Of a stretch of 26,774 bases of DNA, positions 16,606 to 24,455 are shown in pieces; positions within the stretch are counted from its first letter, which is position 1; each line of letters starts with the position of its first letter. The notes beneath the pieces are model-generated. The model was not told the DNA's origin and made no database searches. It saw only the letters and a program-made list of their open reading frames with translations. This stretch comes from Polaribacter sp. (GTDB lineage Bacteria > Bacteroidota > Bacteroidia > Flavobacteriales > Flavobacteriaceae), in NCBI GenBank assembly GCA_029248845.1, contig JAQWIO010000044.1:1-26774 (forward strand), given 5' to 3'. The translations under genes were made by a program, and so were the position numbers.

Positions 16606-16635
16606 ACAAAATATTTAACGTAGTAATGTTAAAGA

Positions 16636-18390
16636 TTAAATTTCTTTTTCTAAAAGTTGTTCCTCATATAAATTTTTGTAGTAACCTTCTGACTTTATTA
16701 GTTGGTTATGAGTTCCCTGCTGTGTAATTTCACCATCACTTAAAACAATAATTTTATCAGCATTTTTAGCTGATGAAACTCTATGACTTATTATGAAAGT
16801 GGTTATATTTTTAGAAATTATTTCTAAATTAGTTAAGATTTTTTCTTCAGTTTCTGTATCAACAGCAGACAAGCAATCATCAAAAATTAAAATTTTAGGC
16901 TTTTTGATGATAGCTCTAGCTATAGAAACTCGTTGTTTTTGCCCTCCTGAAAGTGTGACACCTCTTTCCCCTAAAATAGTTTTGTATCCTTTCGGGAAAT
17001 TTATAATATTATTGTGAATATCAGCATTCTTAGCAGCTGAAATAATTTCTTCTTCTGTAGCACTGTATTTTCCAAATTTTATGTTGTCTTCTATGCTTTC
17101 TGAAAACAAAAATGGATCTTGGGGGACAAAACCAATTTGACTCCGAACATCATTTAAATTAGTTTGCTTAATAGGGATGTTATCTAATAAAACGGTTCCT
17201 ATTTCTGTGTCGTAGAGTCTTGTAATTAATTCAATTATAGTAGATTTCCCAGCCCCTGTTTTTCCTAATATAGCCAATGTTTCTCCTGATTTTATAGAGA
17301 AATTAATGTTTTTTAATGCTGTGATATTTGTATCATCGTAGGTGAAAGTAACATCTTTAAAAGTAACATTCCCTTTTAATTCTGAAGAAGAGGTAACAGT
17401 GTTTTGAATCTCTGGCACTTGCTTTAAAAACTCATTTATTCTTGCTTGTGAGGCTTCAGCTTGCTGAACCATTGAGGTTACCCAGCCAACAACAGCTACT
17501 GGCCAAGTAAGAATATTTACATACAACATAAACTCGATGATGGTTCCGAATTGAATATCACCACTTATGTATTGTTTTCCACCAACATAAATAACCAATA
17601 AGTTACTAATACCAATTAATAAAATTATTAATGGGAAAAAGAGTGCATTGGCTTTTTGTAGATGAATATTTTTCTCTTTACTTTCATTAGCAATTTTATC
17701 AAAACCCTTGATGATTGAGGCTTCAATTCCATAAGATTTCACAACATTAATTCCAGAGAAAAATTCCTGATTAAAAGTGGTTAATTTTGATAAATACTCT
17801 TGAACAATAGTGCTTCTTTTATGAATAACTTTACTTAAAACAAATATTGAAATTGATAATAAAGGAAATGGAATTAGCGTGTACAATGTTAGTTTTAAAT
17901 CTATACTAATCATCTGAGTAAAACCAACTGTAAAAAGCACAATCATATTTATACTATACATAATAGCTGGTCCTACATACATTCTTACCTTAGAAACGTC
18001 TTCAGAAATTCTATTCATAAGATCACCTGTCCTGTTTTTTTTGTAAAAGTTAATTGATAGTCTTTGATATTGCTGATAAATCTCGTTTTTGAGATCAAAT
18101 TCAATCAATCTAGAAGTAACAATAATTGTTTGTCTCATTAAAAAAGTAAAGAAACCAGCCAAGAATGCAACCCCAATAATAAGAAGTACATTTTTTAGTA
18201 ATTGCTGTGTAACAGCCTCTAAATTTGTAACCCTTCCGTTTAGGTATTCTTCTACAATATTTAGAGAATCTCCAATTATTTGAGGGATTTTTAATGCTAA
18301 AAATTTAGATAATATTGTAATTAAAACACCTATTAATAAACGCCATTTATATATAGAAAAATAGTTGTTTATGTATTGTAGCTCTTTCAA
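16636..18390 (-). CDS. ABC exporter half-transporter (MsbA/multidrug type)
   Basis: This 584-residue protein has an N-terminal membrane domain with about six helices (1-310) fused to an ATPase domain. Walker A is GKTGAGKST (376-384), the Q-loop FVPQDPF (421-427), signature LSGGQKQRVSIARA (480-493), Walker B ILIFDDCLSAVD (500-511) and switch His536 in FIISHR. The residue after the Walker B Asp is Asp505 rather than the usual catalytic Glu. The start codon is TTG (18388-18390), with an in-frame TAA three codons upstream and no nearby ATG; MKELQYINNYF matches where such proteins begin. Substrate is unknown (lipid, peptide or drug). No second half-transporter is adjacent, so a homodimer is most likely. 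Confidence 0.9.
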   Translation of the reverse strand: MKELQYINNYFSIYKWRLLIGVLITILSKFLALKIPQIIGDSLNIVEEYLNGRVTNLEAVTQQLLKNVLLIIGVAFLAGFFTFLMRQTIIVTSRLIEFDLKNEIYQQYQRLSINFYKKNRTGDLMNRISEDVSKVRMYVGPAIMYSINMIVLFTVGFTQMISIDLKLTLYTLIPFPLLSISIFVLSKVIHKRSTIVQEYLSKLTTFNQEFFSGINVVKSYGIEASIIKGFDKIANESKEKNIHLQKANALFFPLIILLIGISNLLVIYVGGKQYISGDIQFGTIIEFMLYVNILTWPVAVVGWVTSMVQQAEASQARINEFLKQVPEIQNTVTSSSELKGNVTFKDVTFTYDDTNITALKNINFSIKSGETLAILGKTGAGKSTIIELITRLYDTEIGTVLLDNIPIKQTNLNDVRSQIGFVPQDPFLFSESIEDNIKFGKYSATEEEIISAAKNADIHNNIINFPKGYKTILGERGVTLSGGQKQRVSIARAIIKKPKILIFDDCLSAVDTETEEKILTNLEIISKNITTFIISHRVSSAKNADKIIVLSDGEITQQGTHNQLIKSEGYYKNLYEEQLLEKEI

Positions 18391-18463
18391 TGAATTTTAA
18401 ATATTTAAAAAATAAAATGATAATTAATTGAATGTCTGTATATTAAATTATTTGTTCAAAAAA

Positions 18464-18479
18464 CAAAGGTACAAAGATA
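18464..18479 (-). promoter_or_regulatory. Two abutting -7 boxes upstream of the ABC exporter
   Basis: On the minus strand TATCTTTG (18479-18472) is immediately followed by TACCTTTG (18471-18464). Both are perfect TAnnTTTG matches, 8 nt apart in phase. They would give two closely spaced starts with leaders of roughly 70-80 nt. No clear TTG element is visible upstream. Confidence 0.4.
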
Positions 18480-18547
18480 TAAGTTTGAGTGTAATTTTTA
18501 TTCTTAAAAAGTATTAAAAAGGTAATAGAATAAAAGTAAAATAATAC

Positions 18548-18555
18548 TATTTTTG
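18548..18555 (+). promoter_or_regulatory. -7 promoter box for nusB
   Basis: TATTTTTG is a perfect TAnnTTTG, 27 nt before the nusB ATG at 18583. No TTG stands at the usual distance. It lies in the divergent gap between the ABC exporter and nusB. Confidence 0.45.
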
Positions 18556-18582
18556 CAGTGTAATTAATATAAGTTCTTTAAA

Positions 18583-19521
18583 ATGATTAATAGAAGACAT
18601 ATTCGAGTTAAAGTGATGCAGTCTGTATACGCTATGTTACAATCTCATAATGATGATATCATTAGAGAAGAGAAATTTTTAAAACATAGTGTTTTAAAAT
18701 TGTATGAATTGTACGTTTTAAATCTGCAATTGTTAGTTGAAGTGCAGAAATTAGCTGCCAAAAAAATTGCACTTTCCAAAAAGAAAATTCTCGCTACTAA
18801 TGAAGAATTAAATCCAAATAATAAATTTTTAGAGAATAAAATTATAAAGACAATTTCAGAAAGCGAAAGTTTAGAAGGTTTTATAGCCTTAAATAATTTA
18901 AAAAATTGGGAATTAGATTTTGAGTATGTGAAAATTATTTTTGAGCAATTACAGAAAAGTGATTTGTATAAAAATTATTTGAACATTGATGAAGATTCTT
19001 ATAAGATTGATAAAGCTTTCGTTATCAGTTTTTTCAAAGAAATTATTGCACCAAATGATAAGTTAGCTGAATATTTTGAGGATACTATGATTTCATGGGT
19101 AGATGATATTCCTTTTGTAAATACTTGGTTGGTAAAAACCTTAAGTAAGCAGAAAGAAAATAATGCATTTATATTAGGAAGCTTATATAAAGACAGAGAT
19201 GATGAGAATTTTGTTTCTCAGATATTTACAAAAACGGTTTTAAAACACAAAGAATACGAAAAAGATATAGAAGATAAAACACCAAATTGGGAAACAGATA
19301 GAATTGCAGATATAGATATGATTCTTATAAAGATGGCAATTACTGAGTTTATAAATTTCCCATCAATTCCAACAAAAGTTACTATTAATGAGTATATAGA
19401 AATTTCTAAAGATTACTCTTCAGAAAAAAGCAGTTACTTTATTAATGGAGTTCTAGATAAGATTTCGAAGGAATTTATAAAATCTAAAAGAATCGTAAAA
19501 ATTGGTAGAGGATTAGTTTAA
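18583..19521 (+). CDS. nusB: Transcription antitermination protein NusB, long Bacteroidota form
   Basis: This 312-residue protein is about twice the length of Escherichia coli NusB. It starts with the NusB-like MINRRHIRVKVMQSVYAML (1-19). A helical middle insertion of about 160 residues rich in Lys, Glu and Asn follows. The C-terminal NusB core contains NWETDRIADIDMILIKMAI (about 234-252), FPSIPTKVTINEYIEISK and FINGVLDKI. NusB with NusE (S10) binds boxA RNA during rRNA transcription. The long form is usual for this phylum, so the length is not a fusion artefact. It heads a run with the DUF1573 lipoprotein gene and yajC. Confidence 0.92.
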   Translation: MINRRHIRVKVMQSVYAMLQSHNDDIIREEKFLKHSVLKLYELYVLNLQLLVEVQKLAAKKIALSKKKILATNEELNPNNKFLENKIIKTISESESLEGFIALNNLKNWELDFEYVKIIFEQLQKSDLYKNYLNIDEDSYKIDKAFVISFFKEIIAPNDKLAEYFEDTMISWVDDIPFVNTWLVKTLSKQKENNAFILGSLYKDRDDENFVSQIFTKTVLKHKEYEKDIEDKTPNWETDRIADIDMILIKMAITEFINFPSIPTKVTINEYIEISKDYSSEKSSYFINGVLDKISKEFIKSKRIVKIGRGLV

Positions 19522-19526
19522 TCCTA

Positions 19527-19556
19527 TTGGTTTAGAAAATTTATTTATTACTTTTA
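19527..19556 (+). promoter_or_regulatory. Candidate internal promoter before the DUF1573 gene
   Basis: TTG at 19527-19529 and TACTTTTA at 19549-19556 are separated by 19 nt, the expected geometry, with one mismatch in the -7 box. It would allow the DUF1573 and yajC genes to be expressed apart from nusB. Confidence 0.35.
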
Positions 19557-19573
19557 CAGAAAATTAAAATAAA

Positions 19574-20041
19574 ATGAGGAAACAAACACTTTCATTAGTA
19601 TTTACAATAACGATATCCTTTTTTATAGGGTGCAAGGACGCAACTAATGTGTCAAAAAAAATTAACAAAGAAAATTTAGACAAAGCTAAGACTAGAGATG
19701 TTGAAATTAAAAAAGGAACGGCAATGATTTCTTTTGATAAAAAAGAATATGATTTCGGAATAGTCAATGAAGGAACCGTTGTAGAAACTAGTTATTTGGT
19801 AACAAATTCTGGGAAAACAGATTTGGTAATTACAAATGCAAAAGCATCTTGTGGTTGTACAGTTCCTGTTTGGCCTAGAGATGCTATCAAACCGGGTAAA
19901 ACTGGAGAAGTGAAAGTGAAATTTAATACTTCAGGCAAACCTAATAGACAACAAAAAACAATCACTTTAACTACAAATACAGAATCTGGTAGAGAAGTCT
20001 TAGTATTGAAAGGTTCTGTAACACCAAAAGCAAAAAAATAA
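19574..20041 (+). CDS. DUF1573 lipoprotein
   Basis: This 155-residue protein has a lipoprotein signal (hydrophobic 6-18, lipobox FIGC with Cys20), so it should be anchored in an envelope membrane. The mature part is a DUF1573 Ig-like beta domain: KEYDFGIVNEGTVVETSY (57-74), ITNAKASCGCTVPVW (86-100, with the typical SCGC pair Cys93/Cys95), IKPGKTGEVKVKFNTSGK and QKTITLTTNTE. Function is unknown. It starts 52 bp after nusB and ends 2 bp before yajC; this nusB-DUF1573-yajC order looks like a conserved Bacteroidota block. Confidence 0.88.
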   Translation: MRKQTLSLVFTITISFFIGCKDATNVSKKINKENLDKAKTRDVEIKKGTAMISFDKKEYDFGIVNEGTVVETSYLVTNSGKTDLVITNAKASCGCTVPVWPRDAIKPGKTGEVKVKFNTSGKPNRQQKTITLTTNTESGREVLVLKGSVTPKAKK

Positions 20042-20043
20042 TT

Positions 20044-20361
20044 ATGTATACTTTACTATTTTTACAAGAAGGAGCTGGAAGTTTAACGAGTATGTTGCCT
20101 TTTTTAGCAATCATTGTTGTGTTTTATTTTTTTATGATAAGACCACAAATGAATCGACAAAAAAAAGAGAAAGCTTTTCAATCAGAAATTAAAAAAGGAT
20201 CAAAAGTTGTTACCTCTAGTGGGATTCACGGTAAAATTGCAGAGGTTAATGCTGCAGAAAATACAATTACAATTGAAACAGGGGCAGGAAAAATTAAATT
20301 TGAGCGATCTTCAATTTCAATGGAGTTGAGTAAAAAATATTTAACACCAGTTAAAAAATAA
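20044..20361 (+). CDS. yajC: Preprotein translocase accessory subunit YajC
   Basis: This 105-residue protein has a single membrane helix (about 18-34, LPFLAIIVVFYFFMI), immediately followed by RPQMNRQKKEKAF and the conserved cytoplasmic domain KKGSKVVTSSGIHGKI. YajC associates with SecDF in the cytoplasmic membrane, and length and motif order fit the family. It starts 2 bp after the DUF1573 gene and is followed by a strong terminator. Confidence 0.93.
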   Translation: MYTLLFLQEGAGSLTSMLPFLAIIVVFYFFMIRPQMNRQKKEKAFQSEIKKGSKVVTSSGIHGKIAEVNAAENTITIETGAGKIKFERSSISMELSKKYLTPVKK

Positions 20362-20382
20362 AATGCAAATTTTAAAATTAAT

Positions 20383-20420
20383 AAGTGAGCATTGTCTTTT
20401 TAGACACTGCTCACTTTTTT
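20383..20420 (+). terminator. Intrinsic terminator after yajC
   Basis: AAGTGAGCA pairs with TGCTCACTT (20383-20391 with 20408-20416). After one mismatch the stem continues as TGTC/GACA around a 6-nt loop, and it is followed by a T-run. It ends the nusB-DUF1573-yajC unit before the YbbR-like gene. Confidence 0.9.
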
Positions 20421-20464
20421 GTTTACAAGCTTTTATGTAGATTGCATAAAATTCATTTATAATC

Positions 20465-21403
20465 TTGAGAAATAATAAAAAAATATCGAAAAGTTTTATT
20501 GGCTTTTTGATTACAGCTGTCCTGATATGGTTTTTAATAACGCTGTCTAAAGAGTATATGATTGTGTTAAGTTTTCCTGTAAAATATAATAAGATCCCTC
20601 AAGATAAAATTTTACAAAAGAAGCCCACAAAAGAAATAGATATCCTCGTAAAATCATCGGGTTTTAACATTATAAGTTCAAGATTTTCGAATAAAAGCAT
20701 CCAATTAAATGCGAGTAATTTGACTAAAAAATCTGCACATAGATATTATTTTTTAACCAAAAGTCAAGAGAATCAAATTCAAAAACAACTTCGTTCTGGA
20801 GTCGAATTACAAGAGATTATTTTAGATACAATCTACTTAGAAATTGGAAGTCTAATTTCGAAAAAAGTACCATTAATTCCAAATTTAGAAATCTATTATC
20901 ACATTGGTTATGATGTTTCAGAATCTGTTTCAATTCAACCAGACAGTCTTATAATTTCTGGTCCTGAGGCACAGATAAATAAAATAGATAAAATAAATTT
21001 AGAATTGTTGAAATTAGAAGATGTTAAGTCAGGTTTTTCCGAAAAAGTTAGCATTTTAATACCCGAAAACATAGATGGTTTAAAAGTTAGCTCAGAATTT
21101 ACAACGGTAACTGGTAAGGTAGAAAAGTTTACAGAAGGTAGTCTCGAAATTCCTTTTAAAGTCACTAACCTTCCAGATGGAATTGATTTAACAACATTAA
21201 ATAAAACGGTTGAGGTTATTTTTGTTGTAGGTCTTTCTAATTTTAATAAAATTGATAAAAATCTCTTTGAAGTTGTTTGCGATTACAATCTTACGAAAGA
21301 TAATAACCTGGGGTATTTATTCCCCAAAGTAACTGCAAAAACGAACTTTATAAAAAGTTTTAAAGTTGTACCTAATAAAATAGATTTTTTAATTCAGAAA
21401 TAA
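20465..21403 (+). CDS. YbbR/CdaR-like protein
   Basis: This 312-residue protein has one N-terminal membrane helix (about 11-28, FIGFLITAVLIWFLITLS) and an extracytoplasmic beta-rich remainder made of weak YbbR-type repeats. Marker segments are VPLIPNLEI near 135 and PDSLIISGPEAQINKI near 158-173. In Firmicutes CdaR regulates diadenylate cyclase; in Bacteroidota the role is not established. The start codon is TTG (20465-20467). An in-frame TAA lies upstream near 20449 and the next Met is residue 32, beyond the membrane helix. It ends 1 bp before coaE, so the two are co-transcribed; this pairing appears frequent in the group. Confidence 0.85.
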   Translation: MRNNKKISKSFIGFLITAVLIWFLITLSKEYMIVLSFPVKYNKIPQDKILQKKPTKEIDILVKSSGFNIISSRFSNKSIQLNASNLTKKSAHRYYFLTKSQENQIQKQLRSGVELQEIILDTIYLEIGSLISKKVPLIPNLEIYYHIGYDVSESVSIQPDSLIISGPEAQINKIDKINLELLKLEDVKSGFSEKVSILIPENIDGLKVSSEFTTVTGKVEKFTEGSLEIPFKVTNLPDGIDLTTLNKTVEVIFVVGLSNFNKIDKNLFEVVCDYNLTKDNNLGYLFPKVTAKTNFIKSFKVVPNKIDFLIQK

Positions 21404-21404
21404 A

Positions 21405-22001
21405 ATGGTAGTTGGTTTAACAGGTGGGATAGGAAGTGGTAAAACGACAATCTCGCATCTTTTTGGAGAATTTGAAAATGTGGTTATTTACAATGCAGAT
21501 TATGAAGCTAAAAAATTAATGAATTCATCTTTTGAAATTAAATCAAAAATCATAAAGCAATTTGGAGAGAGTTTTTATAAAAATAATCAATTAAACACCA
21601 CATATATTGCTGCCCGTGTTTTTAAAAATAAAGCTACATTAGAGGCTTTAAATTCACTAGTTCATCCAGTAGTAAAAAACCATTTTCAACAATTTATAAT
21701 TCAACATAAAAAACGGGACTATGTTATATATGAAAATGCAATTCTCTTCGAAAGTAAAAGTAATTTAATATGCGATATTATTATTTCTGTTGATGCTCCT
21801 CTTGAGACCAGAATAAAACGAATATTATTAAGAGATAATTCATCTAAGGAAGAGGTGCTGAGGAGAATAAAAAGCCAATGGCTAGAGGAAAAAAAGCAGC
21901 TTCAATCTCATTATATTATTTACAATCAAAACATTAAAAACCTATCATCTCAGGTTATTAATATTCATAATATTTTAACAAAAAAAAATAGTAAAATTTA
22001 A
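21405..22001 (+). CDS. coaE: Dephospho-CoA kinase
   Basis: This 198-residue enzyme catalyses the last step of coenzyme A synthesis, phosphorylating dephospho-CoA. The P-loop GGIGSGKTT is at 7-15. The YNADYEAKKLM segment (about 29-39) is where the family usually has DAD, and the lid region is RIKRILLRD. LVHPVV and YENAILFES are also typical. Length is normal. The ATG is one base after the stop of the YbbR-like gene. Confidence 0.95.
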   Translation: MVVGLTGGIGSGKTTISHLFGEFENVVIYNADYEAKKLMNSSFEIKSKIIKQFGESFYKNNQLNTTYIAARVFKNKATLEALNSLVHPVVKNHFQQFIIQHKKRDYVIYENAILFESKSNLICDIIISVDAPLETRIKRILLRDNSSKEEVLRRIKSQWLEEKKQLQSHYIIYNQNIKNLSSQVINIHNILTKKNSKI

Positions 22002-22008
22002 TTAAGCT

Positions 22009-22041
22009 TAAAAATTTTGTTAAATTAGCCTTAAATTTTTA
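22009..22041. repeat. AT-rich inverted repeat after coaE
   Basis: TAAAAATTT (22009-22017) and AAATTTTTA (22033-22041) are exact inverted copies with a 15-nt loop. It may be a weak terminator for coaE, but without G/C pairs it would be unstable. Confidence 0.25.
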
Positions 22042-22092
22042 GTTAAACTGTTAATTTAAGGAAATAAAATCATTTTCAATTTCTTAAAATCG

Positions 22093-22100
22093 TAACTTTG
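22093..22100 (+). promoter_or_regulatory. -7 promoter box directly before the sensor kinase
   Basis: TAACTTTG is a perfect TAnnTTTG, ending 4 nt before the ATG at 22105. A start site at the usual distance would fall on or beside the A of the start codon, giving a leaderless or near-leaderless message. No TTG is seen at -33. Confidence 0.5.
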
Positions 22101-22104
22101 ATGT

Positions 22105-23673
22105 ATGAAGAAGAAAATGTTTGTTCTTATTGTTATTTTGATGAGTTCCTCTTTAATCGGTATCATTGCAGTTCAGGTCTTCTGGATAAACAATGCCATA
22201 GAAAGTAAGAAAGAACAATTTAAAAACGACCTACAAAAATCTTTAGGTAGTGTATCTGAAAGAATTAACGAACGTGAAGAAGCCGAATTTGAAAAACAAA
22301 TAGATGGTCTTATTGAGAATATTGGTTTAGCTACTAATGCACAAATAAAAAACTATTTTTTTCAACAAATAGATACGACAACAAAGCAAAAAATTACTTT
22401 CGGAGGAACATTTTTAGAGAAAAATTTTAAATTACCTACTGATTTTTTGGATAATGATTCTATTATTTTGAAGAGAGTTTCTGGTAAACAAGATTTTTTT
22501 CAGACAAGATTGATTAAAGGAGTAGATAATATTTTTACTTCTGAAAATAAAAAAAGGTATTCATTTACCAAAAGATATAAAGATATGGAAAAACCATATT
22601 TTTCTCAAGCTCTAGAAGCTTACAAAAAGACAAAACCAATTCATCAGAGGGTTAGTAATAGAGAGTTAAATACAACAATCAAAGAAGAGTTGGAAAAACG
22701 AAATGTTAGCTTAGATTTTAAATATGGAGTATATAGTATAGATGGTTTAGCAACAAAATTAAAATCTGGTTATTATACTATCAATAAAAAAGATAGTTAT
22801 CGTTATCCATTTTTTTTCAATACAAGTGGCGATGTAGAGTATGAGTTATATGTAACTTTTCCAGATAAGGACGAGCATATACTTTCTGGAATTTCAAATA
22901 TTTTAATATTGTCTTTGTTTTTTATTTTAATTATTGTGATTGCTTTTTCAAGTTCTCTGTATCAATTAATCAGGCAAAAGAAAATATCTGAAATTAAAAC
23001 TGATTTTATAAATAACATGACACACGAGTTTAAAACTCCAATCGCTACTATCAATCTAGCTTTAGATTCAATTAAAAATCCCAAGATTATACATAATAAT
23101 GATAAAGTATTACGTTATGTTCAAATGATAAGAGATGAAAATAAAAGGATGCACTCTCAGGTAGAAAATGTATTAAGAATTTCTAGGTTAGAAAAAAATG
23201 AAATTGAAATTAGCAAGGAAACTGTAGATCTTCACGATATAATAGAGGATGCCATTTCTCGTATTGGCCTTTTAATTGCTGACAATCAAGGACGATTAGA
23301 CATGCATTTTGAGGCTATAACAGCAGAAATTCCTGGAAACCAATTTCATCTAACCAACGTAATTGTAAATATATTAGAAAATGCCTTAAAGTATTCTGAA
23401 GGGCCACCAAAAATAGATGTGTACACGGAAAGTACAAATAAATTCTTTGTTTTTAAAATTAAAGATGAAGGAATAGGAATGAGTAAAGCAGTTCAAAAAC
23501 TAGTGTTTAATAAGTTTTATAGAGAACAAAAGGGAAATATTCATGATGTAAAAGGACATGGACTTGGATTGGCTTATGTGAAAGAAATAGTAGAAAAACA
23601 TCATGGTACTGTTTTTGTTGAAAGTGAAAAAGGTGTTGGTAGTTTATTTACAGTGAAATTACCTTTAATTTAA
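22105..23673 (+). CDS. Two-component sensor histidine kinase
   Basis: This 522-residue membrane kinase has TM1 at about 5-25, a periplasmic sensing region of about 240 residues (26-262), and TM2 at about 264-288, with no HAMP domain visible. The HisKA segment is FINNMTHEFKTPIATI (301-316) with phosphoacceptor His307. The ATPase domain has the N-box NVIVNILENALKY (418-430), G1 DEGIGM (454-459) and G2 GHGLGLA (484-490). The input domain matches no sensor family I recognise. The next gene, 11 bp later, is its response regulator. The pair resembles the RprX/RprY system of Bacteroides in layout, which is a comparison and not proof of the same signal. Confidence 0.93.
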   Translation: MKKKMFVLIVILMSSSLIGIIAVQVFWINNAIESKKEQFKNDLQKSLGSVSERINEREEAEFEKQIDGLIENIGLATNAQIKNYFFQQIDTTTKQKITFGGTFLEKNFKLPTDFLDNDSIILKRVSGKQDFFQTRLIKGVDNIFTSENKKRYSFTKRYKDMEKPYFSQALEAYKKTKPIHQRVSNRELNTTIKEELEKRNVSLDFKYGVYSIDGLATKLKSGYYTINKKDSYRYPFFFNTSGDVEYELYVTFPDKDEHILSGISNILILSLFFILIIVIAFSSSLYQLIRQKKISEIKTDFINNMTHEFKTPIATINLALDSIKNPKIIHNNDKVLRYVQMIRDENKRMHSQVENVLRISRLEKNEIEISKETVDLHDIIEDAISRIGLLIADNQGRLDMHFEAITAEIPGNQFHLTNVIVNILENALKYSEGPPKIDVYTESTNKFFVFKIKDEGIGMSKAVQKLVFNKFYREQKGNIHDVKGHGLGLAYVKEIVEKHHGTVFVESEKGVGSLFTVKLPLI

Positions 23674-23684
23674 AAATTATAATA

Positions 23685-24392
23685 ATGGGAAGTAAGAAAA
23701 TTTTATTAGTTGAAGACGATCCAAATTTTGGGACCGTTTTAAAAGATTATTTGGCATTGAATGATTATAATGTTACCCATGCCAAAGATGGTATAGAGGG
23801 TTTAATCATGTTTAAAAATAGTGATTATGATTTATGTATCTTAGATGTAATGATGCCTCGTAAAGATGGTTTTTCATTAGCACAAGACATTAGAGGTTCC
23901 AATAAAGAAGTGCCAATTATTTTCTTAACTGCTAAAACTTTAAAAGAAGATGTTTTAAAAGGGTATTCTGTAGGAGCTGATGATTATCTCAATAAACCTT
24001 TTGATTCTGAAGTTTTATTGCATAAAATAAAGGCCATATTGCAAAGAAAAGACTCCGATAAATCTGTTGAGTCAGAACAATTTGAATTTCAAATAGCTGG
24101 TTTTTTCTTTAATTCCAAATTAAGACACCTGTCTGTTGGAGAAAATGGAGACCCAGTAAAGCTCTCTCCTAAAGAAAGCAAGTTATTACGTATGTTGGCT
24201 ATTCACAAAAACGATTTAATGCCAAGAGAATTAGCATTGACAAAGATTTGGAGAGATGACAATTATTTTACATCAAGAAGTATGGATGTATATATTGCTA
24301 AACTTCGTAAATACTTAAAACCTGATAAAAATGTTGAAATTTTAAATATACATGGAGAAGGTTTTAGGATGGTAGATAAAACTTTAATATAG
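23685..24392 (+). CDS. OmpR-family response regulator
   Basis: This 235-residue protein has a receiver domain with the acidic pair in VEDDPNF (9-15), phosphoacceptor Asp54 in CILDVMMPRKDGF, Thr82 and Lys104 in NKPF. A C-terminal winged-helix domain (about 135-232) contains LSPKESKLLRMLAIHKNDLMP-type sequence and the recognition region TSRSMDVYIAKLRKYLK. It is co-transcribed with the sensor kinase and expected to bind DNA when phosphorylated. RprY-like is a reasonable description; targets are unknown. Confidence 0.94.
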   Translation: MGSKKILLVEDDPNFGTVLKDYLALNDYNVTHAKDGIEGLIMFKNSDYDLCILDVMMPRKDGFSLAQDIRGSNKEVPIIFLTAKTLKEDVLKGYSVGADDYLNKPFDSEVLLHKIKAILQRKDSDKSVESEQFEFQIAGFFFNSKLRHLSVGENGDPVKLSPKESKLLRMLAIHKNDLMPRELALTKIWRDDNYFTSRSMDVYIAKLRKYLKPDKNVEILNIHGEGFRMVDKTLI

Positions 24393-24409
24393 TTGTTTTT
24401 ACTACAAAT

Positions 24410-24455
24410 AACTCAATTTAATTGACACAAGTTGAGTTGTTGTATTTTTTTTTTT
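24410..24455 (+). terminator. Hairpin and T-tract after the response regulator
   Basis: AACTCAA (24410-24416) pairs with TTGAGTT (24432-24438) around a 15-nt loop, and partial pairing can extend outward. A run of eleven T follows at 24445-24455 and ends exactly at the ATG of the next gene. It probably ends the kinase/regulator transcript. Confidence 0.65.
24422..24450 (+). promoter_or_regulatory. Candidate promoter for the YrdC-domain gene, lying inside the terminator
   Basis: TTG at 24422-24424 (within TTGACA) and TATTTTTT at 24443-24450 are 18 nt apart. The -7 box has T for the final G. It ends 5 nt before the ATG at 24456, the same geometry as other genes here. Confidence 0.35.

Noticed and set aside
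18583..19521. NusB twice the E. coli length, possible fusion
   Set aside because: The long form is normal for Bacteroidota, so it is a lineage trait and not a novelty.
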